Below are positions 7,897-15,502 of a DNA stretch of 64,000 bases, one piece after another (within the stretch, counting starts at the first letter, position 1; the number at the start of each line of letters is the position of its first letter). The position numbers and the translations under genes were made by a program. The notes under the pieces are model-generated. The model was not told where the DNA came from. It did no database searches and saw nothing but the letters and a program-made list of their open reading frames with translations. Source of the DNA: Pseudomonadota bacterium (lineage in GTDB: Bacteria > Pseudomonadota > Gammaproteobacteria > Burkholderiales > Thiobacillaceae); contig JAURYL010000022.1 in assembly GCA_030653935.1 (NCBI GenBank), forward strand, positions 1 through 64,000, written 5' to 3'.

Positions 7897-8124
7897 TTAT
7901 TTCGCGGCAATGAATGACTCCGCCTCGATATCGGCTTGCTTGAGGATGGCTCGCAGTGTTCCCTCTGGCATGTCACCGGGGTGATTGGGAATGGTCGTAT
8001 AGCGATTGCTTGCCGGATTGAGCCAGATTTCATGGGAGCCCGCCGCCTGACGATGGAATTCAAAACCAAAATATTTCAGTCGCTTGACGATGTCGCGGTA
8101 GCGGTAACCCGCAAGCCGGCCCAT
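7897..8124 (-). CDS. hicA: HicA-type mRNA interferase toxin
   Basis: This 75-aa protein has the HicA double-stranded-RNA-binding-like fold signature: YRDIVKRLKYFGFEFHRQAAGSH, with the catalytic His in GSHEIW, then IPNHPGDMPEGTLRAILKQA. HicA cleaves mRNA unless bound by HicB. The start overlaps the hicB stop by one base (TGATG), so antitoxin and toxin are coupled. The pair sits in the same orientation inside the pilus locus between mshQ and mshI. It ends 31 bp before the mshI start. Confidence 0.92.
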   Translation of the reverse strand: MGRLAGYRYRDIVKRLKYFGFEFHRQAAGSHEIWLNPASNRYTTIPNHPGDMPEGTLRAILKQADIEAESFIAAK

Positions 8125-8351
8125 CAGGTTGCCACAATCAACGGGTAATCGAAGGACTCACGTGCCGGCGGCAGTGCGTCAATGTCGGCGCCGGACTGTG
8201 ATTCGATCAATTTTTTTGCAACATCGCGGGCGATCTCGATGGTCTCCTGAATCGTGCGGCCTTGCGCCACCAGACCTTGAACCTCGTCGCTGGTGGCCAG
8301 GTAGACGTTTTCAGGCAATTTCTCGATATGCAGTTGAATCATGTGTTCCAT
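8124..8351 (-). CDS. hicB: HicB-type antitoxin (short form)
   Basis: This 75-aa protein (MEHMIQLHIEKLPENVYLATS, then DEVQGLVAQGRTIQETIEIARDVAKKL) matches the partial RNase-H-like HicB domain that blocks HicA. It lacks the C-terminal ribbon-helix-helix or HTH seen in longer HicB proteins, so autoregulation is uncertain. AAGGAG stands 7 nt before the ATG at 8351. The gene begins 24 bp after the mshQ stop, in the same transcriptional direction. Confidence 0.9.
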   Translation of the reverse strand: MEHMIQLHIEKLPENVYLATSDEVQGLVAQGRTIQETIEIARDVAKKLIESQSGADIDALPPARESFDYPLIVAT

Positions 8352-8375
8352 CGTTTCGCTCCTTGACTAGCCATA

Positions 8376-11300
8376 TCAATAAATCTCCCGCCGAATGATG
8401 ATCTTGTCACTGCCGCGGCGTTTGCCGAAGGCGGCGCGGGCGCGTGGATTGTCGTCCTGCAAGTCGCCATCGCCGCCCTGGTCGACGCCGTCCCAGTTGA
8501 ATTTCAACCAGGCCGGCGCGGCCACGCTCAAATCCATGAAGCCGAAATTACCCTGGCCAGGCGCGGAAAACCGCAAATTGCCGTTGCCCGCGACCAGTGT
8601 CGCATTGAAGCTGGCTGTTGTTTCCCCGCTGCTGAGCTGGTTATCGGCAGTCTGTGAAAAAAATGTAAGGGTAGGCGAAGAAATAGCCGTGCAATGGTCT
8701 TCGGCGTTGCCGATCCAGCCCTGGCCATTCCAGAACTGGGCGGTGAGCGGCATCGGCAGCGGCAACAATTCGGAACCGACCGCGTTGGCGAGACGCAGGC
8801 GGCCAAAACGCATCTGGGCGTCGTTCGTGGTGGCGGCATTGCCATCGTCGAAACTGATGCCGATTTGTTGATACGGGTTGCCGGCGTGAACCACGCCCTC
8901 GCTGTCGGCGACGCTGGCCGCGAGTGTAAGGCTGGCGTCGAACGGGGCGACCGGCGCCGCGCGGGTGAAAACCAGGCCGCCACCGGCGGTGGGGTTGCCG
9001 ACACCGAAGGTGATGCTGCCCAGGCCGCCGCCCAAATCCGTCACGCTCGTCGCCGGCAGCGCGGCGACGGGAGTCACTGTGCCGCTGGCCGCGCTCCAGG
9101 ATTGGCCGGTGATGGTGGCGGCGTTGATCTTGAACAGCGCGCCGCTGTAGTTGCGGGTGGTGGCGCCGGCGCTGTTGCGCGCGGTCACGGTCCATCGCGG
9201 TGGCGTGCCAAAGCCGAACGGCTGCCCCAGGTAGCTGAAGCCGCCGCAGGCGGGCGTGAATGCCGGGGTGTTGGTGCTCACCGCGAAGTTGTCGGGCACG
9301 AAGCGGCCGATGGTGATGGCGCCGGCGCAAACATGGAAGCCCGCGCAACTGGCGGCGCTGTCGCCACTGTCGACGGCGGCATAGCCGGTATCGGTGAAAG
9401 TGGCGGAAATCGCGCCCACTTCGCTGTAGCTGGCCGTGCTGCTGCTGACCGTGCCGCCGCCGGCGCTGAACGCGCCGGTGCTGAAAGTGCCCATCACGCA
9501 GCCGCTCGCCGGCAGGACACAGGTCGTGCTCGCGCTCGGGCTGCCGTCGTAATTGCCGGTAAGGACATTGGCGGCGTTGTAGCCGCTGACCCGGATGCTG
9601 AACGGCCGTCCCGCCTTGTGCACCTCGCCGCCGCTGGTGCCGGCGTTGGCCAGGGTGGCGCTGGTGCCGGCCGTCTGCCAGTCGGCGTGGCTGGCGATGG
9701 CGGTAAGGGCGGCCGGTTTCACCGCGAAGTTGTCGGCGGAACAGGCGGTAACCGTGGCCGCGCCGGTGGCCGGGTAGCGCATCCGCACGCGCACGTCGCG
9801 CCAGGCATTGGCGAGCGCACCCATGTTCGCCGTGGCCTTGCCGGCGGTCAGGGTGACGGTGCCCACAGCCAGGGTGGTCGCGGTGACCGGGCAATTGTTG
9901 GCGTCCAGCGCCACCCCGGCGCTGCTGTTGGCGAGCAGGTCGACCAGCACCTCGCCGGTCGCGCCGCCATCCTGGGCGGTGCGACCGGCGTTGAGGGCGT
10001 ACAGGTCGAGGTTGAAGGACGTGCCCGCCGTTTTCGTGGTGATCCGGCCGGAGACCGCGTTGGCGCCGACATCGACGGCGTTGAGGGCGGCGGGGCCGGT
10101 AGACGGTGGGCTGGCGCAGGTGCGCGTGCTGCCGTCCCAGTTCTTGCCGCTGGATTCGTTGGCGTAGCCGGAGGTGATATCGGCCGCGGAGAGCGCGCTG
10201 GCGAAAATCTTGAATTCATCCAGTTGCCCGCCAAACCCTGGATACCAGGGGTCCTTTCCCAGATAGAGTGGTCCGGTATTGGCAATCGACGTGCCCGCCA
10301 GCGCCACCTGGCTGTCCAGCGTTCCGTTGAGATAGAGCCTGAGTGATGGCCCGCTCTTCACATAAGTCACATGTGTCCAGGCGTTGAGCGCGATCGGGGT
10401 CACGCTGGCATTGATCCCTTCGTTCCAGTTGGAAGTCGTGCTGACGCGGGCGTGCATCTGATTGCTGGACGGATACATCCACATGGCAAAGGTTCGGTCT
10501 GTGTTGGCCGCTCCTTTGTGGATCAGGCTCCGCCAGGCGCCGGTGAAAGTATTGGTGTGGCGCATCCAGTAGGCGACGGAAAAATCGCCGCCATTCTTCC
10601 CCACCTCGATGGCCGGGGTGTGGTTGACCAGCGCGTAACTATTTGCCGGTGCAAAACTCGCCCCGTTGCATAGCTTCCCGGTGCTGATGACGGCACCGCT
10701 GATCGCCTGGCCATTGTTCGCGCCCACGCTATCGATGATCTCGCCCGCTGTGCCGTTCCAGGAAGGTTCATCCATGCGGTATTCGGCGACGAGACTGCCG
10801 CAGGGCTGGGCCTGCTGGTAGAGCGTCGTGACATCCGTCTGGCTGAGTTCGTCTCGATAGATACGCAGATTGTCGATCCGGCCACCGAACTTGTATCCAT
10901 TCGACCAGTTGCCGCCCGCGCCGATCACCGCGCCGGTACTGGTGGCGCGTGCCGCCGGTGAGCCGCTCGATTGCAGGCTACGCAACTGACCATCGATATA
11001 GATCTTGTTGCCGGCAACCCCACCGCTGGTGAACACCGCCACCACGTGGTGCCAGCCATTGGCCAGGTCGCTGCTGGAAAAGCCGGTGACATCACCCTGG
11101 CCGGTGTTGAAGCCGAACCATCCATTGTTGCGGAAGGCCAGGTCGTAAAACTGATTGTCCCAGCGAAACGGCATGGCCCAGCCATCCGAGGGATAGCTGC
11201 CGTCCCAGTACATCCAGAAGGCCACCGTGGATTTGGCTCCCGAGGCGGTATTCAGGTTCAGGCCGCTGGCCGTGAAATAGCCGCTGCGGCTGAAACTGCC

Positions 11301-12548
11301 CGCCTTGCAGGTTTCCGGCTTGAGCCCGCTGGCCGGCGCCAGCACCTGGTCGACACTACCACCGGTCAGCAGGGCGTCGCGGCCATTGCCGGTACTGTCC
11401 GCCAAGGGGACTGTGGCGCTCCACATATTGTCGAAGCGGTATTCAGCCACCAGGGTGGCGGCGGGAGGGGGGGGGTGGATCGGGCAGGTGTGGGTTGCCG
11501 TATTTGCGGTGTTGACCTCGGCCTGACTGAGCGCGCCGTTGTAGACCTTGACGTCGTCGATGTGCCCGGAAAAGCGGTAGCCGCCGTCCGCGCCCCAGCC
11601 GCTGACCTGGAGGGTGCTTCTGACGTAGGCGTTGCCGTTGTTGGGGCTGGATAAGCGCTGGGTCAGGGTTTGTTTGACACCGTCGATATACAGCTCGTTG
11701 GACGCGACCGCGCCATTGGTGAATACCGCCACGACATGGTGCCAGCCGTTGGCCAGCCCACCGGAGGAAATGCCGAAGACGTCGCTGTTGCCGGTGTTGA
11801 AGCCGAACACCCCGCTGACCAGCCAGAGGTCGTGCACATTCCAGCCGATGGGCATGACGTTGTTGCTGCCATCCCAGTACATCCAGAACGCCACGCTGGT
11901 ATTGGCGCCCGGGCTGGTATCGACCGGTAATCCGCTCAGATTCAAGGCGGGGCCGCCGCTGGCGTTGCCGCCAAAGACGCCGTAATCACAGGTGCCCGGG
12001 TTGCCGCTCCGCGCGGGCACGTCCGCATCCATGCCCGGTAGCGGCGTGCCGAAGGCGGTGCCGTGGCGGTTGTTGCCGGAACTGTCTTTCACCTCGCCGG
12101 ATACGCCGGTCCAGGCGTCCTCCTCCAGTCGATACTCGGCCAACAGGGTCACGACCTGGACCCGGATACCGCCAGTCAGGGTAAAGGTCGCGCTGACCTG
12201 GCCGCCGCAATTGTCGCTGGAAAAGGCCACGAAACTGACGTCGTACTGGCCGGTCGTGGCCGGGGCTGTAATGGTGAAGGTGATGCTGTCGGGGCCGGGC
12301 GCGGAATGGTCGGCATGTTCATGGCAGGTGCTCACGCCATCCACGGTCCACTGGGTGGCGCCCCATTGACCATTGGCGCCGGAGGTGTTGCCGAAATAGT
12401 CCAGTGTCACGGAAGTGCTGATCGATGTGCCCGGAGCCACCCTTGTTGTCACGCTGCCATTCAGTGTTGCCGAGCTGACGCCAAACGCGGCGAAGGCGCT
12501 AGAGGCGCATAGAAACAGGAAACAGGCGAACCACGAGCGGAGCACCAT
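8376..12548 (-). CDS. mshQ: MshQ-like LamG/DUF6701 adhesin-like surface protein
   Basis: This protein is about 1390 aa. A signal peptide (MVLRSWFACFLFLCASSAFA) is followed by an N-terminal beta domain. Three concanavalin/LamG-type repeats come next, beginning LLAEYRLEE, LVAEYRFDN and LVAEYRMDE. Each carries the NGWHHVVAVF or LNAWTHVTYV core and an LYIDG, IYIDG or LYLNG turn. The C-terminal ~580 residues are beta-rich and correspond to the DUF6701 region of MshQ. It probably acts as a pilus-associated adhesin. The start at 12548 is chosen because the mshP stop ends two bases before it; an upstream extension would run into mshP. Confidence 0.85.
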   Translation of the reverse strand: MVLRSWFACFLFLCASSAFAAFGVSSATLNGSVTTRVAPGTSISTSVTLDYFGNTSGANGQWGATQWTVDGVSTCHEHADHSAPGPDSITFTITAPATTGQYDVSFVAFSSDNCGGQVSATFTLTGGIRVQVVTLLAEYRLEEDAWTGVSGEVKDSSGNNRHGTAFGTPLPGMDADVPARSGNPGTCDYGVFGGNASGGPALNLSGLPVDTSPGANTSVAFWMYWDGSNNVMPIGWNVHDLWLVSGVFGFNTGNSDVFGISSGGLANGWHHVVAVFTNGAVASNELYIDGVKQTLTQRLSSPNNGNAYVRSTLQVSGWGADGGYRFSGHIDDVKVYNGALSQAEVNTANTATHTCPIHPPPPAATLVAEYRFDNMWSATVPLADSTGNGRDALLTGGSVDQVLAPASGLKPETCKAGSFSRSGYFTASGLNLNTASGAKSTVAFWMYWDGSYPSDGWAMPFRWDNQFYDLAFRNNGWFGFNTGQGDVTGFSSSDLANGWHHVVAVFTSGGVAGNKIYIDGQLRSLQSSGSPAARATSTGAVIGAGGNWSNGYKFGGRIDNLRIYRDELSQTDVTTLYQQAQPCGSLVAEYRMDEPSWNGTAGEIIDSVGANNGQAISGAVISTGKLCNGASFAPANSYALVNHTPAIEVGKNGGDFSVAYWMRHTNTFTGAWRSLIHKGAANTDRTFAMWMYPSSNQMHARVSTTSNWNEGINASVTPIALNAWTHVTYVKSGPSLRLYLNGTLDSQVALAGTSIANTGPLYLGKDPWYPGFGGQLDEFKIFASALSAADITSGYANESSGKNWDGSTRTCASPPSTGPAALNAVDVGANAVSGRITTKTAGTSFNLDLYALNAGRTAQDGGATGEVLVDLLANSSAGVALDANNCPVTATTLAVGTVTLTAGKATANMGALANAWRDVRVRMRYPATGAATVTACSADNFAVKPAALTAIASHADWQTAGTSATLANAGTSGGEVHKAGRPFSIRVSGYNAANVLTGNYDGSPSASTTCVLPASGCVMGTFSTGAFSAGGGTVSSSTASYSEVGAISATFTDTGYAAVDSGDSAASCAGFHVCAGAITIGRFVPDNFAVSTNTPAFTPACGGFSYLGQPFGFGTPPRWTVTARNSAGATTRNYSGALFKINAATITGQSWSAASGTVTPVAALPATSVTDLGGGLGSITFGVGNPTAGGGLVFTRAAPVAPFDASLTLAASVADSEGVVHAGNPYQQIGISFDDGNAATTNDAQMRFGRLRLANAVGSELLPLPMPLTAQFWNGQGWIGNAEDHCTAISSPTLTFFSQTADNQLSSGETTASFNATLVAGNGNLRFSAPGQGNFGFMDLSVAAPAWLKFNWDGVDQGGDGDLQDDNPRARAAFGKRRGSDKIIIRREIY

Positions 12549-12549
12549 G

Positions 12550-13044
12550 TCAGCCCTCCACCACGGCGTGCATATGCCGTTCCGCGTATTCCGGCTGGGT
12601 CGGCGCGGCATTGGGGCAGGCGCCGGCGGCCGGCTGGTTGCAGGCGACGCTGGTGATGCGGTACAGGGTCACCGCCTGGCCGCCCTCGTCGGCGTTGTAG
12701 GCTGTACACGCGACGGTTGCCGTGAAACGGCCGAGCTGACCGGTGAAACTCAGCGTCTGTGGCGCGCAACTGCCGTTCCGCGCCGCGTAGATGCCCGCTT
12801 CCACGCCCGCTTGCGCCGCCTGGTAGGCGCGCGCGCCCTCCAGCTCCAGCGCCTCCTGTGCCAGCGTCGCGGTGGTCAGCCGCATCATCCATCCCGCCAG
12901 CCCGCCCAGCACCACCAGCAGGAAGATGGCGGCGGGGAGAGCGAAGCCTTTTTCAGGGGCAAGGGGCAAGGGGCAAGGGGCAAGGAACCCCAGTTTCCCT
13001 TGTACCTTGTACCTTGCCCCTTGCCCCTGCTTCTCAAGCATCAT
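12550..13044 (-). CDS. mshP: MshP-like minor pilin
   Basis: This 164-aa protein has the prepilin cleavage site at EKG/FALPAAIF followed by a hydrophobic helix (LLVVLGGLAGWMM). The leader before the site is unusually long, about 32 residues. Most of it is encoded by a (GGGGCAA)n inverted repeat, giving QGARYKVQGKL and LAPCPLPLAPE. Because the ATG overlaps the mshO stop, the leader is probably genuinely translated. MshP lacks the usual Glu5 and is a minor pilin of the MSHA tip complex by position. Confidence 0.8.
   Translation of the reverse strand: MMLEKQGQGARYKVQGKLGFLAPCPLPLAPEKGFALPAAIFLLVVLGGLAGWMMRLTTATLAQEALELEGARAYQAAQAGVEAGIYAARNGSCAPQTLSFTGQLGRFTATVACTAYNADEGGQAVTLYRITSVACNQPAAGACPNAAPTQPEYAERHMHAVVEG
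12954..13029. repeat. (GGGGCAA)n heptad inverted repeat within mshP leader codons
   Basis: Four tandem GGGGCAA units are followed by an 11-nt spacer. The inverse arm follows (CCTTGTA twice, then CCTTGCCCCTTGCCCC). The element would form a long hairpin. It lies wholly between the mshP start codon and its prepilin cleavage site and keeps the frame open. Confidence 0.9.
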
Positions 13045-13915
13045 TGTTCACCGCCACTTCCCGATACAGGGTGACCGTTTCGCCATCCTGGCGGAGTTGC
13101 AGGTGCAAGGTGAGTTGGCCGAGGCGTTGCGAGGCGCCGGGGTCGTAGGTGAAGGCGCAGCTGGCGACCTGGCTGGCCAGGAGGCGGGAAGTCGCGCCGC
13201 CGAAGCTGGCGGGTTGCGCGGCTTGCGGGGCATAACCGGAGATCCGGCGGAGTTCGCCAGTGGCCGGATTGCAGGCGTAGGTGACCGGGGGGCCGGCCAG
13301 GTAGAAGCGTTTTCCCGGTGACTCCAGCGGCAGCGGGGCGCCGGTGGCGGCGAAGGCGAGATTGGAAACGCCGCCGTTGCTGGTGACCGTGCGCCGGTTG
13401 CCGCCCAGCCAGGCGGAGGTCGAGGCATCCAGGCCGAGGTTGTAGATCACCAGGTAATGCTCGGCTGTGGCTGTGACGGTGGGGCCGAGCACGTCGAAGC
13501 TGGTATCACTGCCGGCGCTGAAATCGAGCATGTCGCCGCCGCCGGCGCCGGTTTGCGCCGACCGGTAGCGGCCGCCGTCTTCCAGCGGCAGGTATTCCAG
13601 ATAGGTGGCGCCGCCGCTCTGCGTGACCCGCAGGCTGTTGGGCAGGGCGGCCTGGATGTCGCGGGCGATGCGCAGTAGCGCGGTATCGGCGGCGTCAACC
13701 AGCGCGGCGCGGCGCGTGGCTGTCATGTAGGCCTCCAGCGGGTGCCGGATGAACATTGCGACGATGCTGGAGAGAATGCCCACCACCATCATGACGATGA
13801 TGAGTTCGATCAGGGTGAAGCCCAGGGGCAAGGGGCAAGGGGCAAGGGGCAAGCAACGGCCGGTAGGCCGTGGGTTTTCCTTGAACCTTGCCCCTTGCAT
13901 CTTGCCCCTCATCAA
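13034..13915 (-). CDS. mshO: MshO-like minor pilin
   Basis: This 293-aa pseudopilin is cleaved at PLG/FTLIELIIV with Glu5 present. The N-terminal hydrophobic helix is LIIVMMVVGILSSIVAMF. The size and the C-terminal beta region (VTYACNPATGELRRISGY) fit MshO/PulJ-type minor pilins. The 31-residue leader is largely a translation of a (GGGGCAA)n repeat. The ATG overlaps the mshD stop. A second ATG at residue 6 with GAGGGG ahead of it is an alternative start. Confidence 0.83.
   Translation of the reverse strand: MMRGKMQGARFKENPRPTGRCLPLAPCPLPLGFTLIELIIVMMVVGILSSIVAMFIRHPLEAYMTATRRAALVDAADTALLRIARDIQAALPNSLRVTQSGGATYLEYLPLEDGGRYRSAQTGAGGGDMLDFSAGSDTSFDVLGPTVTATAEHYLVIYNLGLDASTSAWLGGNRRTVTSNGGVSNLAFAATGAPLPLESPGKRFYLAGPPVTYACNPATGELRRISGYAPQAAQPASFGGATSRLLASQVASCAFTYDPGASQRLGQLTLHLQLRQDGETVTLYREVAVNNDA
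13824..13909. repeat. (GGGGCAA)n heptad inverted repeat within mshO leader codons
   Basis: Four GGGGCAA units (13825-13852), a spacer containing the small palindrome GGCCGGTAGGCC, then CCTTGAACCTTGCCCCTTGCATCTTGCCCC. It is the second of five related copies, again between start codon and prepilin cleavage site. Confidence 0.9.
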
Positions 13916-14451
13916 TAGTTCGCCCGATACCCGTCCAGGGCGAGGGTTCGCCCGGCAGGGTCGGTGGTGGTGATGGTGATGCGCCAGCCGGCGCCGGCGG
14001 GGACAGCGCCGAAGGCGGCGGCGGTGACGGTGACGTCGGCGCGGTAACCGGCGAGACCGGCGACCGCCGCGCCGGAAAGGTCGCTGATGCCGTTCAGGGT
14101 GAGGCCGTTGTAATCCATCACATCGTCGAACTGGCTGCGGGTAGCGGCGTTGTAGGGGCCGGCATAGCCGCCGGGGCTGGGATTGGCGAAGTCCTTGAAG
14201 CTGATCTCTTCCAGCAACGATTGCGCGATGGCCAGCGACTGTCGCCGCAACACCGGGTCGGCGCTGGCCACGGCGGCCTGGTCAAAGGCCTTCACCAACA
14301 CGGCCAGGGCCACGCTGACCACGACCATGAACAGCACGGCCTCGATCAGGGAGACGCCTGCGGCAGGGGCAAGGGGCAAGGTGCAAGGGGCAAGGAAAGG
14401 CGGGGTTTTCCCTTGCCCCTTGCCCCTTGCCTCTTGCCCCTTAATAGACAT
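13912..14451 (-). CDS. mshD: MshD-like minor pilin
   Basis: This 179-aa protein carries a prepilin site AAG/VSLIEAVLF with Glu5. The hydrophobic helix (LFMVVVSVALAVLVKAFDQA) and the phrase RRQSLAIAQSLLEEI are typical of MshD/PulI-type minor pilins. The leader is about 33 residues, mostly repeat-encoded. The ATG at 14451 overlaps the mshC stop by 11 nt, supporting the long leader. Confidence 0.82.
   Translation of the reverse strand: MSIKGQEARGKGQGKTPPFLAPCTLPLAPAAGVSLIEAVLFMVVVSVALAVLVKAFDQAAVASADPVLRRQSLAIAQSLLEEISFKDFANPSPGGYAGPYNAATRSQFDDVMDYNGLTLNGISDLSGAAVAGLAGYRADVTVTAAAFGAVPAGAGWRITITTTDPAGRTLALDGYRANY
14364..14442. repeat. (GGGGCAA)n heptad inverted repeat within mshD leader codons
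   Basis: GGGGCAA units, one diverged to GGTGCAA, precede a spacer and the inverse arm CCTTGCCCCTTGCCCCTTGC followed by CTCTTGCCCC. This third copy also covers the last bases of mshC. Confidence 0.9.
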
Positions 14452-14941
14452 AGCCGGTCTCCGCTTCCACCGTCAGGGTGCGCACGGTATCGCCGGTGAT
14501 GGTGAGGCTGACTTCCGCATTCGGCCGGCCCTGGGAGTCGAAACTGACGCTGGCGGCGCTGCCGGCGAGGCTGACGCCACCGGGCACGTCGATCTGATAA
14601 GGCGTTTCACCCTGCGGGCCGGGCCAGGGGTTGGCGTCCGCGCAGGGGTTGGCGGTGGTCGCGCAGAGCGCCAGGCCGCTGCTGTTGATCTGCACGGTGA
14701 CCCCGGCATGGCGGGCGATGGCCAGTTTCTGGGCGTAGCGCAGTAAGCCGCTGGCGGCATCGGTATAGCCGCGCGCGGCGAAAGTGGAGGGGTTGAAAAA
14801 GCGGGGGCCGGCGACGGCGGCGAGGATGCCCGCGATCATGATGATGGCGACCAGTTCCACCAGGGTGAAACCCAGGGGCAAGGAGCAAGGGGCAAGGGGA
14901 AACCCCGCCCTTCCTTGTTCCTTGCCCCTTGCCCCTTGCAC
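14441..14941 (-). CDS. mshC: MshC-like minor pilin
   Basis: The pseudopilin is cleaved at PLG/FTLVELVAIIMIAGILAA and followed by GPRFFNPSTFAARGY, the form of MshC/GspH-like minor pilins. The chosen GTG start (14941) has AAGGGG four bases upstream and gives 166 aa with a ~25-residue leader. A TTG at 14959 overlapping the pilin stop is an alternative. Any further upstream start would lie inside the pilin gene. The leader is encoded by the fourth heptad repeat, and that repeat also supplies the AAGGGG. Confidence 0.8.
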   Translation of the reverse strand: MQGARGKEQGRAGFPLAPCSLPLGFTLVELVAIIMIAGILAAVAGPRFFNPSTFAARGYTDAASGLLRYAQKLAIARHAGVTVQINSSGLALCATTANPCADANPWPGPQGETPYQIDVPGGVSLAGSAASVSFDSQGRPNAEVSLTITGDTVRTLTVEAETGYVY

Positions 14942-14951
14942 CTTACCCCTT
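14873..14951. repeat. (GGGGCAA)n heptad inverted repeat at pilin-mshC junction
   Basis: The copy reads GGGGCAAGGAGCAAGGGGCAAGGGG, a spacer, then CCTTGTTCCTTGCCCCTTGC and CCCTTGCACCTTACCCC. It sits between the mshC ribosome-binding site and the mshC cleavage site. Confidence 0.9.
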
Positions 14952-14952
14952 G

Positions 14953-15408
14953 TTAACAACCAGCCTTGTTGCCGGGCTGAGAGATGGTCGGCGCGGCGCC
15001 GGCGGACGCGGCTTCGGTGTAGCTGATCCGGCAAGTCGCCGGCGTCGCGGCGCCGTTGACGTCGATGGTGGTGGTGGTGCCGGTCGTGGTGATGGTGACG
15101 TTGTCGTTGGTGGCGTTCAGGTTGGCGGCGACGACGATGCCGGCGGCGGAGGGATAGCCGTTGACCAGCGCGACCGCCTGGCCTTCCAGGGTGACGCTGG
15201 CGGTCGTGGCGCTGCCACTGACCAGATATGCGGAATGGGCGATGGCGGAGGCGGAACGCACCGAGCCGAAGATGCCGTCAGCCTTGGCCTTGCGGGCGTC
15301 GGTTTGCAGGTCATAGAAGCGCGGCAGGGCGACGGCGGCGAGGATGCCGAGAATGACGATGACCATGACCAGTTCAATCATGGTGAAACCTTTTTGCAGC
15401 TTGGGCAT
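14953..15408 (-). CDS. mshA: MSHA major pilin (MshA/MshB-like)
   Basis: This 151-aa protein has a short conventional leader MPKLQKG/FTMIELVMVIV with Glu5 and a hydrophobic helix (VIVILGILAAVALPRF). YDLQTDARKAKADGIFGSVR follows, characteristic of MshA-type pilins. Two Cys near the C-terminus (TCRIS and the final residue) could form the D-region disulfide. AAGGAG lies 6 nt before the ATG, the strongest ribosome-binding site in the locus. A 94-bp gap from mshG, with a T-rich run after a small hairpin, may hold a separate promoter. It is the only pilin here without a repeat in its leader. Confidence 0.88.
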   Translation of the reverse strand: MPKLQKGFTMIELVMVIVILGILAAVALPRFYDLQTDARKAKADGIFGSVRSASAIAHSAYLVSGSATTASVTLEGQAVALVNGYPSAAGIVVAANLNATNDNVTITTTGTTTTIDVNGAATPATCRISYTEAASAGAAPTISQPGNKAGC

Positions 15409-15502
15409 GACGATCTCCTTAAAACGGTTTGGCTATAGGGCTATTGCCCGTTATTACGGCGGGGGAATTGATAACTTGAGAAAAAACAATGCGTCGGCGC
15501 AC

